Shown: positions 53,278 to 61,581 of the stretch, in pieces | How the letters are laid out: the number at the start of each line of letters is the position of its first letter | Position numbering within the stretch: position 1 is the first letter of the stretch | NCBI RefSeq assembly: GCF_030684675.1 | Contig: NZ_JAUXXZ010000013.1 | Span: 1 to 61,581, forward strand | DNA from: Daejeonella sp. | Lineage (GTDB): Bacteria > Bacteroidota > Bacteroidia > Sphingobacteriales > Sphingobacteriaceae | DNA: 61,581 nt | Direction: 5' to 3' | Notes under the pieces: generated by a model | What the model saw: the letters and a program-made list of their open reading frames with translations, nothing else | The model's database searches: none | Told to the model about the DNA's origin: nothing | Translations under genes and position numbers: made by a program

Positions 53278-55179
53278 ATGAGTGATTCGATCAAACATGA
53301 GTGTGGTATTGCACTTATCCGTCTTTTAAAGCCTTTATCTTATTATCAGCAAAAATATGGAACAGCACTTTATGGGCTGAACAAATTGTATTTGCTGATG
53401 GAAAAGCAGCATAACAGGGGGCAGGATGGTGCCGGGATTGCTACGATCAAACTGGATGTCCAGCCTGGTAAGCGTTATATAAGTCGTCATCGTGCGATGG
53501 GCGCAAATGCAGTAGCAGAGATCTTTGAATATGTTCAAAAAAAATTCGCGGATGTTCACAATGAATCACCCGAATTATTACAGGATACTGATTGGCTGAA
53601 AGAACATGTGAGTTTTACCGGTGAGGTATTGATGGGACATTTACGTTACGGTACTCATGGAAAAAATAGTATTGAGAGCTGCCATCCTTTTTTACGTCAG
53701 AATAACTGGATGACCAGAAACCTGGTTGTAAGTGGTAATTTCAATATGACCAACGTTGATGAATTGCTTGAACAGTTGTTTGAACTGGGACAACATCCTA
53801 AAGAAAGAACGGATACTGTTACAGTGCTCGAAAAGATTGGACACTTTCTTGATACAGAAAATCAGGAGTTGTTTGATAAATATAAAAATGAAGGTTTTTC
53901 TAACGAGCAAATAAGTCACCAGATCGCTGAGCATATTGATGTGGCGTCGATCCTGCGCCGCTCAGCAAAGACCTGGGATGGAGGATATACCATCAGTGGT
54001 ATTTTGGGACACGGAGACGCTTTTGTGATGCGTGATCCGGTTGGTATCAGACCAGCCTTTTATTATCATGATGATGAAATAGTGATCGTTACGTCTGAAC
54101 GCCCCGCCATACAAACCGCATTTAATATTCCTCTTGAATTGGTAAAGGAGATTAAGCCCGGGCATGCCCTCATTATAAAAAAGAACGGAAATGTAACTGA
54201 AGAGCAGTTCCGTGAACCGGAAGTGCAAAAATCATGTTCCTTCGAACGTATCTATTTTTCGAGAGGAAGTGATGCTGACATTTATCGTGAAAGAAAGCAA
54301 CTCGGACTGTTCCTTTGTCCGCAAATATTCAATGAGATTAACTATGATCTGAATAATACCGTTTTTTCATACATTCCCAATACCGCAGAAGTTGCTTTCT
54401 ATGGGATGGTTGAAGGGGTTCATAAATACCTCAGGGATTATCAAAAGGATATTCTTTTAAACCGGGCAGATAAAATTTCGGATGCCGAACTTGAAGAAGT
54501 GCTGAACATGTCGGCCAGAATCGAGAAAATTGCGATAAAAGATGTAAAGCTTCGCACCTTTATAACCCAGGATGCCGACCGGCAGGATATGGTAGCACAC
54601 GTCTATGATACTACCTATGGCCTGATCAATAAGGGGGCTGATAATTTGGTTGTATTAGACGATTCTATCGTAAGAGGAACCACTTTAAAGCAGAGTATTC
54701 TTAAAATACTTGACAGACTAGGCCCTAAACGAATTATCGTTGTTTCTTCAGCACCTCAAATCAGGTATCCTGATTGTTATGGGATTGATATGTCAAGAAT
54801 GGGTGAGTTTGTCGCATTTGAGGCTTCCATTTCACTTTTGAGGGAAACTGGCCGGGAAGATATTATTAACAGGGTTTATCAGAATTGTATTGAATCTGAG
54901 AAACTTGGGAATATGCAGACTGAAAATTTTGTTCAGGAAATTTACAGCCAGTTTACTGATCAGGAAATTTCTGACAGGATTGCCAAAATCATCACTCCAA
55001 AGGAAATAAAAACAGAAGTAAAGGTAATTTACCAAACACTAGACAATCTTCATAAAGCAATTCCAGCTCATCTTGGAGATTGGTACTTCTCTGGCAATTA
55101 TCCAACACCTGGCGGTAATAAGGTAGTAAATAAAGCCTTTATGAATTGGATGGAGGGGAAGAATCAACGGGCATACTAA
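53278..55179 (+). CDS. purF: amidophosphoribosyltransferase, long PurF-type
   Basis: The 633-residue protein joins an N-terminal glutamine amidotransferase domain (HECGIAL with C9; HNRGQDGAG; GHLRYGTHG) to a phosphoribosyltransferase domain with the PRPP loop VVLDDSIVRGTTLKQS. This is the PurF layout for the first committed step of purine synthesis. It is about 130 residues longer than E. coli PurF (505), with extra charged helices inside both domains. The nucleophilic cysteine would need removal of eight leading residues, as in enzymes made with a propeptide. It may be a paralogue beside a standard PurF elsewhere. Confidence 0.85.
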   Translation: MSDSIKHECGIALIRLLKPLSYYQQKYGTALYGLNKLYLLMEKQHNRGQDGAGIATIKLDVQPGKRYISRHRAMGANAVAEIFEYVQKKFADVHNESPELLQDTDWLKEHVSFTGEVLMGHLRYGTHGKNSIESCHPFLRQNNWMTRNLVVSGNFNMTNVDELLEQLFELGQHPKERTDTVTVLEKIGHFLDTENQELFDKYKNEGFSNEQISHQIAEHIDVASILRRSAKTWDGGYTISGILGHGDAFVMRDPVGIRPAFYYHDDEIVIVTSERPAIQTAFNIPLELVKEIKPGHALIIKKNGNVTEEQFREPEVQKSCSFERIYFSRGSDADIYRERKQLGLFLCPQIFNEINYDLNNTVFSYIPNTAEVAFYGMVEGVHKYLRDYQKDILLNRADKISDAELEEVLNMSARIEKIAIKDVKLRTFITQDADRQDMVAHVYDTTYGLINKGADNLVVLDDSIVRGTTLKQSILKILDRLGPKRIIVVSSAPQIRYPDCYGIDMSRMGEFVAFEASISLLRETGREDIINRVYQNCIESEKLGNMQTENFVQEIYSQFTDQEISDRIAKIITPKEIKTEVKVIYQTLDNLHKAIPAHLGDWYFSGNYPTPGGNKVVNKAFMNWMEGKNQRAY

Positions 55180-55182
55180 AGA

Positions 55183-55219
55183 AGTTGATAATTGAGAATT
55201 GAAAGTTGAGAATTGATAA
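55183..55219. repeat. degenerate TTGATAATTGAGAATTG tract
   Basis: Directly behind the purF-type gene: gttgataattgagaattg then aaagttgagaattgataa. A related inverted run (ctcaatactaactactcaatactc) lies at about 55317-55345. The 176-bp gap holds nothing else visible. Confidence 0.55.
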
Positions 55220-55355
55220 AACTACTTCAGTAGAACTATTTCTTTCAATTGAAATTAAGATTCTTTCTTTCACAAGCTTCTTTAAAATGGAATTTTAGCT
55301 GAACCCGAATTTAGTCTCAATACTCAATACTAACTACTCAATACTCTACTCTCAA

Positions 55356-55985
55356 CTAAATAAGTGAGTGCCCTGTCAACAGATTATAAATCAAACGGGC
55401 AGCAAAGATTAGTATCAATACTCCCGCAATACGATTTAGTCGGGCAATATTTTTTTCCTTAATCCTGTATCTCAGCTTATTAGCATAGTATGCCTTTAAC
55501 ACATCCAGGCTAAATTGAGTGATCAGAATTGACCCAAAGAATGGAATAATTTCAGATGATTTAATTTCTCCTGAAATCGATATAACGCTGCTGGTTACGC
55601 TCAGCCAGTAAAGCAGGATAGCCGGGTTGAAAATGCACATCAAAAATCCTTTGATAAAATAACCAGTGTTTTTCCGTTTAGAGCTTGTCTGCTCATAATT
55701 CACTTTTACTTTCTTAAAAAGATAATAAAGTCCAATTGCGAACAGAATCGTACTGCCGGCAATTCCTATTTGAAGTCGGTAGGTGTTTTCAAGTGCTATA
55801 AATGATGTGCCGTACAAACTGATGCCAACATAAAAAACATCACTGAGAACCACACCACCTGCAAGTGAAACACCCGCAGCAAACCCTTTTTCAATACTGG
55901 TTTTTATCAGAGCAAAAAATACAGGTCCGGTTAGAAACGAAAGCACAAATCCCAATCCTATTCCTGAAACGATTGATTCTATCAT
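55356..55985 (-). CDS. LysE-family exporter
   Basis: The 209-residue membrane protein has about six helices and the LysE/RhtB start GLGFVLSFLTGPVFFALIKTS, here SFLTGPVFFALIKTS at about 15-29, with GFLMCIFNPAILLYWLS in the middle. Members export amino acids or small metabolites. It is transcribed alone, convergent with the purF-type gene. Confidence 0.88.
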   Translation of the reverse strand: MIESIVSGIGLGFVLSFLTGPVFFALIKTSIEKGFAAGVSLAGGVVLSDVFYVGISLYGTSFIALENTYRLQIGIAGSTILFAIGLYYLFKKVKVNYEQTSSKRKNTGYFIKGFLMCIFNPAILLYWLSVTSSVISISGEIKSSEIIPFFGSILITQFSLDVLKAYYANKLRYRIKEKNIARLNRIAGVLILIFAARLIYNLLTGHSLI

Positions 55986-56130
55986 TCCGAATATATATTC
56001 CTATAAGTTAGTTTCGCAAATTAACCTAAAAACAAAGAAATATATAGTAAGATTGATAAAAACATTTAAAACTTAGAGATGTGAGAAATTTAATTTATGT
56101 TAGATAATTATTTAACAATAGAAACCTGTT

Positions 56131-57738
56131 ATGGATAACAATTCGCAAAAAAATTATTCCTCGGCTTTATATACACTGATTACAGTGTTTTTCTTTTGGG
56201 GCTTTCTGGCTGCCAGTAATGGGATTTTTATTCCTTTTTGTAAGACACATTTTGATTTGACACAATTTGAGTCTCAATTGATTGACTTTACTTTTTATGG
56301 GGGGTATTTTATAGGTTCCCTTATTTTATTTTATGCATCCAAGATCATTAAAGTTGATATTCTGAATTATCTGGGATACAAGAACAGTATTGCTATCGGA
56401 CTTGTTGTATCTGCCGGTGGAGCATTGTTGATGATTCCTGCTGTAGGTTCAGGTTCTTTTGCTTTCATTCTGGCTGCCTTTTTTGTGGTTGCAATTGGCT
56501 TTTCACTTCAGCAAACAGCAGCAAACCCCTTTGTGGTTGCTCTTGGAAGTCCTGTAACGGGTGCCAATCGCTTAAATCTGGCCGGAGGTGTTAATAATCT
56601 GGGTGGAATTTTAGGTCCGATCGCTGTCAGTATTATTCTCTTCGGAACAGCTACAAGTGCAGCTCCAAAAGAAGTTGAAATAGAGTCGATCAATATGCTA
56701 TACTATATCCTGGCAGGGTTGTTTTTGGCAGTTGCATTGTATTTCTGGATGGCAAAATTACCTAAGGTGACCAGCGATGAAAAGGTTGAATCAAGTGGCA
56801 AGACCAATATGCCACTATTCGTTATTTTTGTAGCCTTCTTATTGATTTTAGCAGCTGATCCAATTGCCGCAGCGACAGGTATAGCCATGAATATATTTGT
56901 TTATCTGTCACTTTTCATTATGGTAGCTACCTTACTTTTAGCACTTAGGTCTGCAGGGAAGGACAAAACAGGTTGGGGTGCAATGGGTTATCCACAGCTT
57001 ATTCTCGGAATGATCGCTATTTTTACCTATGTAGGGGTGGAAGTAACGATTCAAAGTAATATGGGAGCCTTACTGGCGCTACCCGAATTTGGCGGACTGA
57101 CCGGATCTGAAATCGCACCATTTATTTCACTCTACTGGGGAAGTATGATGATTGGCCGCTGGGCAGGTGCAGTGAGCATCTTTAAACTTGAAAAACGTAC
57201 GAAAACTATTTTGACTATAGTCGTTCCTTTTATTGCCTTTGCGGTTATCCTGCTTGCAAATCATTTAAATGGTGCATCTATTGAGCAGTTCCTTATTTAC
57301 GGAGTATGTATTGTGATTCTAATCGCCGGATTCTTTTATAGTCAGGATAAACCCGCAAAGACCTTACTTACTTTTAGCGTTTTGGGATCCATTGCAATGA
57401 TCATCGGACTAATGACTGAAGGGCAGGTTGCTATTTATGCGTTTTTAAGTGGTGGACTTTGCTGTTCGATTATGTGGCCATGTATTTTTGCACTTGCCAT
57501 TACGGGTTTAGGTAAATATACCTCTCAGGGCTCAGCATTCCTGATCATGATGATATTGGGTGGAGCAATCATTCCACCGGTACAGGGAATTCTGGCTGAT
57601 ACAAGTGGCATTCACTTTTCATATATCGTTCCATTCCTTTGCTTTGTCTACCTGGTTTATTTTGCAATAAAAGTAAGCTCTGAATTGAAAAAACAAGGTA
57701 TAGACGTAAACGAACTGGACGCAGAGGTATCTCATTAA
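56131..57738 (+). CDS. FucP-type sugar MFS transporter
   Basis: The 535-residue transporter of twelve or more helices has [19 protein letters not shown] near the start and [13 protein letters not shown] near residue 130, the marks of the fucose/glucose/galactose:H+ symporter group. The sugar is not assigned. Its stop codon overlaps the start of the deaminase gene (TAATG), so the two are co-translated, an odd functional pair. Confidence 0.9.
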   Translation: MDNNSQKNYSSALYTLITVFFFWGFLAASNGIFIPFCKTHFDLTQFESQLIDFTFYGGYFIGSLILFYASKIIKVDILNYLGYKNSIAIGLVVSAGGALLMIPAVGSGSFAFILAAFFVVAIGFSLQQTAANPFVVALGSPVTGANRLNLAGGVNNLGGILGPIAVSIILFGTATSAAPKEVEIESINMLYYILAGLFLAVALYFWMAKLPKVTSDEKVESSGKTNMPLFVIFVAFLLILAADPIAAATGIAMNIFVYLSLFIMVATLLLALRSAGKDKTGWGAMGYPQLILGMIAIFTYVGVEVTIQSNMGALLALPEFGGLTGSEIAPFISLYWGSMMIGRWAGAVSIFKLEKRTKTILTIVVPFIAFAVILLANHLNGASIEQFLIYGVCIVILIAGFFYSQDKPAKTLLTFSVLGSIAMIIGLMTEGQVAIYAFLSGGLCCSIMWPCIFALAITGLGKYTSQGSAFLIMMILGGAIIPPVQGILADTSGIHFSYIVPFLCFVYLVYFAIKVSSELKKQGIDVNELDAEVSH

Positions 57739-58190
57739 TGAAAGTTAAACCAAGTTTCGACTTGATTTTTATGGATCTGGCAAGCGACCTGGCCGAACGC
57801 TCACATTGCGTGAAAGCCCAGGTCGGTGCTGTTTTAACAAAAGATACCCGTATTATCTCAATAGGGTACAACGGGCCACCTGCAGGTACTCATAATTGTG
57901 ATGAAGAATGGCCGGATACGGGCTGCCCTCGTGATTCAAAGAATAGCTGTTCCCTTGCACTTCATGCCGAAGAGAATGCGATTCTTTATGCCGTAAAGAA
58001 CGGTTCCACACTCGAAGGTTCAACCCTTTATCTTACCCTTTCTCCCTGTATTGCCTGCGCCAGGATCATATTTTCCTCAGGGATTAAAAAGGTTTGGTAC
58101 AAAGCATCTTACGCTGAATATAAGGGTCTTCCTTCAGACGAAGGAGTCGATTTTTTGAATCGGTTTGGTGTAGAATGTCTTAAGTTTTGA
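57738..58190 (+). CDS. deoxycytidylate deaminase-type protein
   Basis: The 150-residue cytidine/dCMP deaminase has the zinc site HAEENA (H76, E78) and SPCIACARII (C104, C107), plus GYNGPPAGTHNC typical of dCMP deaminases. It would convert dCMP to dUMP for thymidylate synthesis. Start overlaps the sugar transporter stop by one base. Confidence 0.92.
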   Translation: MKVKPSFDLIFMDLASDLAERSHCVKAQVGAVLTKDTRIISIGYNGPPAGTHNCDEEWPDTGCPRDSKNSCSLALHAEENAILYAVKNGSTLEGSTLYLTLSPCIACARIIFSSGIKKVWYKASYAEYKGLPSDEGVDFLNRFGVECLKF

Positions 58191-58238
58191 GAAGATTGCA
58201 ATTCTTTAACAATATCCCGGATATCTCTTATGCTTCAC

Positions 58239-58265
58239 AGGCTGCAATTTCTTAAATTGCAGCCT
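58239..58265. terminator. perfect hairpin before ubiD-family gene
   Basis: AGGCTGCAATTT (58239-58250) and AAATTGCAGCCT (58254-58265) pair fully around a 3-base loop. Only two T follow, so it is either a weak terminator of the transporter-deaminase unit or a structure in the next leader. Confidence 0.5.
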
Positions 58266-58285
58266 TATTCCAATGAATTGTATCC

Positions 58286-60124
58286 ATGGGTTATAAAAGT
58301 CTAGCAGAATGTGTTTCAGATCTTGAAAAACATGGTCATCTGATCAGAATAAAGGAAGAGGTTGACCCTTTTCTGGAGGCTGCTGCAATTCATCTGCGGG
58401 TGTTCGAAAATGAAGGGCCTGCGATTCTGTTTGAAAATATCAAAGGAAGCAAGTTTCCGGCAGTATCTAATTTATTCGGCACCCTGGAGAGATCGAAATT
58501 TATGTTTCGGGATACTCTTGATGCGATAAAAACGCTGGTAGATCTCAAATCTGATCCCCTAAAGGCAGTTAAAAATCCATTTAAATATGCCGGATCCGGT
58601 CTTACTGCATTTTCGGCATTACCATGGAATAAGGAAATGTTTTCTCCGGTTAAATTTGGTAAAACAACAATCTCGGCATTGCCACAGATAGTTAACTGGC
58701 CGATGGATGGCGGACCATTTGTAACTATGCCACAGGTTTATACTGAAGATATTGATAAGCCGGGTATTATGAATGCAAACCTCGGGATGTACCGGATTCA
58801 GCTTGGTGGAAACGATTATATCCAGGATCAGGAAATCGGCTTGCATTATCAATTGCACCGTGGTATTGGAGTACATCAAACTAAGGCAAATGCCAGGGGT
58901 GAGGCCCTGAAGTTAAGTATATTCGTTGGTGGCCCCCCTGCCCATCCTCTGGCAGCTGTGATGCCATTACCTGAAGGTTTATCAGAGATGACCTTTGCCG
59001 GGGCCCTGGGAAACAGAAGGTTCAGATATTTCTATGATGAAGAGGGATTCTGCATCTCTTCTGATGCAGATTTTGTAATTACAGGTATAGTAGAACCTCG
59101 TCAGAATAAACCTGAAGGCCCTTTTGGCGATCATCTTGGTTATTACAGTCTGAAGCATCTTTTCCCTCTGATGAAGGTAAGAAATGTATATCATCGTAAA
59201 AATGCCATCTGGTCCTTTACTGTTGTTGGAAGGCCTCCTCAGGAAGATACAAGCTTTGGGGCACTGATCCACGAGATTACCGGATCGGCTATTCCAAAGG
59301 AAATCCCGGGTCTGCATGAAGTAAATGCAGTTGATGCAGCAGGAGTGCATCCATTATTGTTTGCAATCGGCAGTGAGCGATATACACCTTATCTGAAAGA
59401 AAAGAAGCCTCAGGAGATCCTGACTATCGCAAATCATATCCTGGGTAAAAGTCAGCTAAGCCTTGCAAAATACCTATTCATTTGCAGTAAAGAGGATGAT
59501 CCATCGCTCAAAACCAGCAATATTCAGGGATTTTTTAAGCATATCCTGGAACGGATTGATCTCAGCCGTGACCTGCATTTTTATACCAGAACCACGATTG
59601 ATACTCTTGATTATAGCGGAACTGATATAAACTCCGGGTCGAAAGTTGCCATTGCAGCTGCTGGGGATAAAAAACGCAATCTTTGGACGGAATTGCCTCA
59701 TTCTTTTTCCCTTCCGGGGCCTTTCGCTAATTATAAAATGGTAATGCCCGGGGTGCTGGCTGTTGAGTCGCCTGAATTTGAGAGCTATCAGCAGACTGAA
59801 GTTGAAATTGAGATTTTGAATGCAGCGTTATCATCCAAAGATCTGGATGGTCTGCCTTTATTTGTTCTATGTGATGATGCCGGCTTTCTTGCTGATACTA
59901 TAAATAATTTTGTATGGGTTAGCTTTACGCGAAGTAATCCTTCACATGATATTTATGGGATTAATTCATTCACTGAACATAAGCATTGGGGATGCAGGGG
60001 GCCTATGATTATTGATGCCAGAATGAAAAAGCACCATGCACCTGAACTCATTAAGGACAAAAAGGTAGAAGAAAGAGTAGACAGACTCGGAGAAAAGGGT
60101 GGTTCGCTATATGGAATTATTTAG
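58286..60124 (+). CDS. UbiD-family decarboxylase
   Basis: The 612-residue enzyme of the prenylated-FMN decarboxylase family has the conserved EGPFGDHLGYYS segment, FTVVGRPPQEDTSFG and DRLGEKGGSLYG at the end. Family members decarboxylate aromatic acids. In Bacteroidota long members of this type are candidates for the late futalosine pathway (MqnL-like), which would match the UbiA-type gene at 32.1 kb. The maturation partner UbiX is not in the window. The pathway assignment is inference. Confidence 0.88.
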   Translation: MGYKSLAECVSDLEKHGHLIRIKEEVDPFLEAAAIHLRVFENEGPAILFENIKGSKFPAVSNLFGTLERSKFMFRDTLDAIKTLVDLKSDPLKAVKNPFKYAGSGLTAFSALPWNKEMFSPVKFGKTTISALPQIVNWPMDGGPFVTMPQVYTEDIDKPGIMNANLGMYRIQLGGNDYIQDQEIGLHYQLHRGIGVHQTKANARGEALKLSIFVGGPPAHPLAAVMPLPEGLSEMTFAGALGNRRFRYFYDEEGFCISSDADFVITGIVEPRQNKPEGPFGDHLGYYSLKHLFPLMKVRNVYHRKNAIWSFTVVGRPPQEDTSFGALIHEITGSAIPKEIPGLHEVNAVDAAGVHPLLFAIGSERYTPYLKEKKPQEILTIANHILGKSQLSLAKYLFICSKEDDPSLKTSNIQGFFKHILERIDLSRDLHFYTRTTIDTLDYSGTDINSGSKVAIAAAGDKKRNLWTELPHSFSLPGPFANYKMVMPGVLAVESPEFESYQQTEVEIEILNAALSSKDLDGLPLFVLCDDAGFLADTINNFVWVSFTRSNPSHDIYGINSFTEHKHWGCRGPMIIDARMKKHHAPELIKDKKVEERVDRLGEKGGSLYGII

Positions 60125-60139
60125 AACAATATTCTGAAC

Positions 60140-60739
60140 TCAGATCTCATTGTCCTTGAAAATCCGGATTACTTTCACAAAACGACCCTGATAATACCGG
60201 TTTAATGGTGTTTTGGTAACGCTGTAGGCCTTTCCGGAAGTGGAATGAATAAATTCATGGCTCTTTCCTTTATCAGAAGTAATGATTCCCATATGGCCAA
60301 CAACACGTTTGGTGCTGTCAGTACCTGTGAATAAAATAATATCTCCCCGCTTTGCCTCCTTAAGATTTATTTCTTTTTCAATATGAGTAAATTCTATGGA
60401 TGATCTTGGTACAGATATTCCAAAATGGTTAAAAACATAGCTGATAAAGCCGGAACAATCAAAGCCTATGCGGGGATCGGTTGAGCCATATTTGTATGGA
60501 ATACCTTGCAATGTTTCTGCAAAACCAACCAATTCATCTGCTCTGGTTCTTTTAGTATGAATAGCTTCTGAAGCCAGTGTGTCGGTAACGGATTTAATTA
60601 TTTCTTCTGGTTTATTTACAGCAATATCACTGGCCGGTACTACCTTTGACTTAGGAGGTGGAATGTAATGATCCCCTGATGGAATATCACAAGAGGACAG
60701 CAATAAAAATAGTAAAGCGTTTAAAATCATTGACTTCAT
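60140..60739 (-). CDS. NlpC/P60 cell-wall peptidase lipoprotein
   Basis: From the ATG at 60739 the product has 199 residues; the longer frame to 60814 would place 25 non-conserved residues before the signal peptide. The lipobox LSSC puts the lipidated cysteine at residue 17. The NlpC/P60 domain (about 70-195) has catalytic C95 in FDCSGF, H149 in GHMGI and H165 in FIHSTSG. It should cut peptidoglycan stem peptides at the outer or inner membrane surface. Convergent with the UbiD gene, 15 bp apart. Confidence 0.9.
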   Translation of the reverse strand: MKSMILNALLFLLLSSCDIPSGDHYIPPPKSKVVPASDIAVNKPEEIIKSVTDTLASEAIHTKRTRADELVGFAETLQGIPYKYGSTDPRIGFDCSGFISYVFNHFGISVPRSSIEFTHIEKEINLKEAKRGDIILFTGTDSTKRVVGHMGIITSDKGKSHEFIHSTSGKAYSVTKTPLNRYYQGRFVKVIRIFKDNEI

Positions 60740-60898
60740 GAATTTATACCAGCAAAAACCTGTCCAATCATTTTTCGATTTTTTATTGACGGTTGCCGAT
60801 AATGAGTTTAGCAAGCAGTTGCTGATAGTTTTATATATTTTAAATTGATCAGATATTAACTTACACCTTTTAGCTTTCAGCTTTACCCTTTCAGCTTT

Positions 60899-61375
60899 TT
60901 AAAATCTCTCCTTCAACTTTTCAGCAATCTCAAAACTCCTTTTAATACGTATTTCAATTGATTTCGCTTGCCTGATATAATAGATATAACCCCGCTTCCC
61001 CCCATCTTTAAGTGCTATGAATGCCTGGTAAGCAAATTCGTCCTGAGCAAGAACTTCACTGAATTCTTCAGGAAGATCCAGTCCATTGCCGGGGTCAGTA
61101 CGGATAGACATATTAAACGCCGAACCAATTAAAAGATTATTCTCTTTGATCAGTTTCAGGCTTGCAATTACCACATACCGGCCATGTCGGGGAACCAGGG
61201 CACAGGGAAACTCAGGTTTATCTCCGATTTTGCATAAAATGCGAACCGAGCCCTTCCCACTGATAAACTGTTTGGAGATCTCGTCAGGAATGATAATGAC
61301 ATGGTGTACCATGGGTCCGTCAACATGCTCTAAATGAGCAAAAAAAGAAACAGCTGGGGATGGTGGCCTAATCAT
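60899..61375 (-). CDS. DUF1905/YdeI-like protein
   Basis: The 158-residue protein has an N-terminal DUF1905-like domain ([31 protein letters not shown]). A C-terminal YdeI/OmdA-like segment follows, with [24 protein letters not shown] shortened to the core [18 protein letters not shown]. YdeI-type proteins have been linked to resistance to bacteriocins and cationic peptides. It is soluble, read alone and divergent from guaA. Confidence 0.7.
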   Translation of the reverse strand: MIRPPSPAVSFFAHLEHVDGPMVHHVIIIPDEISKQFISGKGSVRILCKIGDKPEFPCALVPRHGRYVVIASLKLIKENNLLIGSAFNMSIRTDPGNGLDLPEEFSEVLAQDEFAYQAFIALKDGGKRGYIYYIRQAKSIEIRIKRSFEIAEKLKERF

Positions 61376-61458
61376 GCAGCTAATTTATCAATTTAATTAC
61401 ATTGGACATAAATGCACTAAAAGCTTATATAATACTTTCAGCCTCTGTACAAAAAAGT

Positions 61459-61466
61459 TATCTTTG
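61459..61466 (+). promoter_or_regulatory. guaA -7 box
   Basis: TATCTTTG ending 3 bases before the guaA ATG; nearly leaderless like engB, menG and murI. Confidence 0.45.
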
Positions 61467-61469
61467 CCC

Positions 61470-61581
61470 ATGCAAGAAAAAATCATCATTCTTGACTTCG
61501 GGTCGCAATACACACAGCTTATTGCCCGGAGAGTCAGAGAGCTAAACGTATACTGCGAGATACACCCATTCAATCATCTTC
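61470..61581 (+). CDS. guaA: GMP synthase, N-terminal end (cut by window edge)
   Basis: The first 37 codons are in the window. They read [19 protein letters not shown] followed by [15 protein letters not shown], the start of the class I glutamine amidotransferase domain of GMP synthase. The enzyme converts XMP to GMP. The catalytic cysteine and ATP-binding parts lie outside. Confidence 0.9.
   Translation, partial: MQEKIIILDFGSQYTQLIARRVRELNVYCEIHPFNHL

Overview
The window looks like chromosomal DNA from a Bacteroidota bacterium, most likely of the Sphingobacteriia/Cytophagia side (Pedobacter-like). The evidence is type IX secretion genes (porT, porG and a cargo protein with a C-terminal sorting domain), the paired OmpH genes after bamA, a split transketolase, a FucP-type sugar transporter, and many promoters with the Bacteroidota -7 box TAnnTTTG. 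Shine-Dalgarno sequences are mostly absent. No rRNA, tRNA or CRISPR array was seen.

Layout. 0-6.5 kb is accessory: the 3' end of a probable IS110-family transposase at the left edge, a MATE exporter, a block of palindromic G/C-tract repeats, a hipBA toxin-antitoxin pair with operator-like palindromes, cfa, a lipoprotein, and two 84-bp palindromic repeats. 6.5-12.6 kb holds dnaE, trxA, a DUF58 protein and an SGNH hydrolase. On the minus strand, 12.6-23.1 kb carries a DEAD-box helicase, a class III aminotransferase, an ECF sigma/membrane protein/Spy-like cassette, a split transketolase, peroxiredoxin, M23 peptidase, FAH-family hydrolase and a small T9SS cargo. This stretch is interrupted at 15.2-15.9 kb by a plus-strand DUF559 nuclease gene bounded by repeats. 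23.3-33.6 kb holds kup, an amino-acid permease, a PAP2/GT39 pair, an M3 peptidase, a UbiA prenyltransferase and engB. 33.7-45.4 kb is an envelope and cofactor region (menG-porT, an SDR, yqeY, hydrolase-CBS-nadK-porG, uppS-bamA-ompH-ompH, murI). 45.4-53.2 kb is nuoHIJKLMN without nuoA-G. The right end holds a long purF-type gene, a LysE exporter, a sugar transporter with dCMP deaminase, a UbiD decarboxylase, an NlpC/P60 lipoprotein, a YdeI-like protein and the start of guaA.

How the genes work together. PorT and PorG belong to the T9SS that would export the sorting-domain protein at 22.5 kb. UppS, BamA, the OmpH chaperones and MurI serve cell wall and outer membrane assembly. UbiA, MenG and the UbiD protein would supply late steps of menaquinone synthesis, and menaquinone is the electron acceptor of the Nuo complex.

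The observation most worth following is at 15.22-15.85 kb. The start and stop codons of the DUF559 nuclease gene lie inside repeat sequence, and the same left and right repeat modules occur joined, without the gene, at 1.91-2.06 kb. This looks like an autonomous element plus a MITE-like or REP-like derivative built around a Vsr-like nuclease instead of a transposase. All family assignments rest on motifs read by eye; no database search was run.
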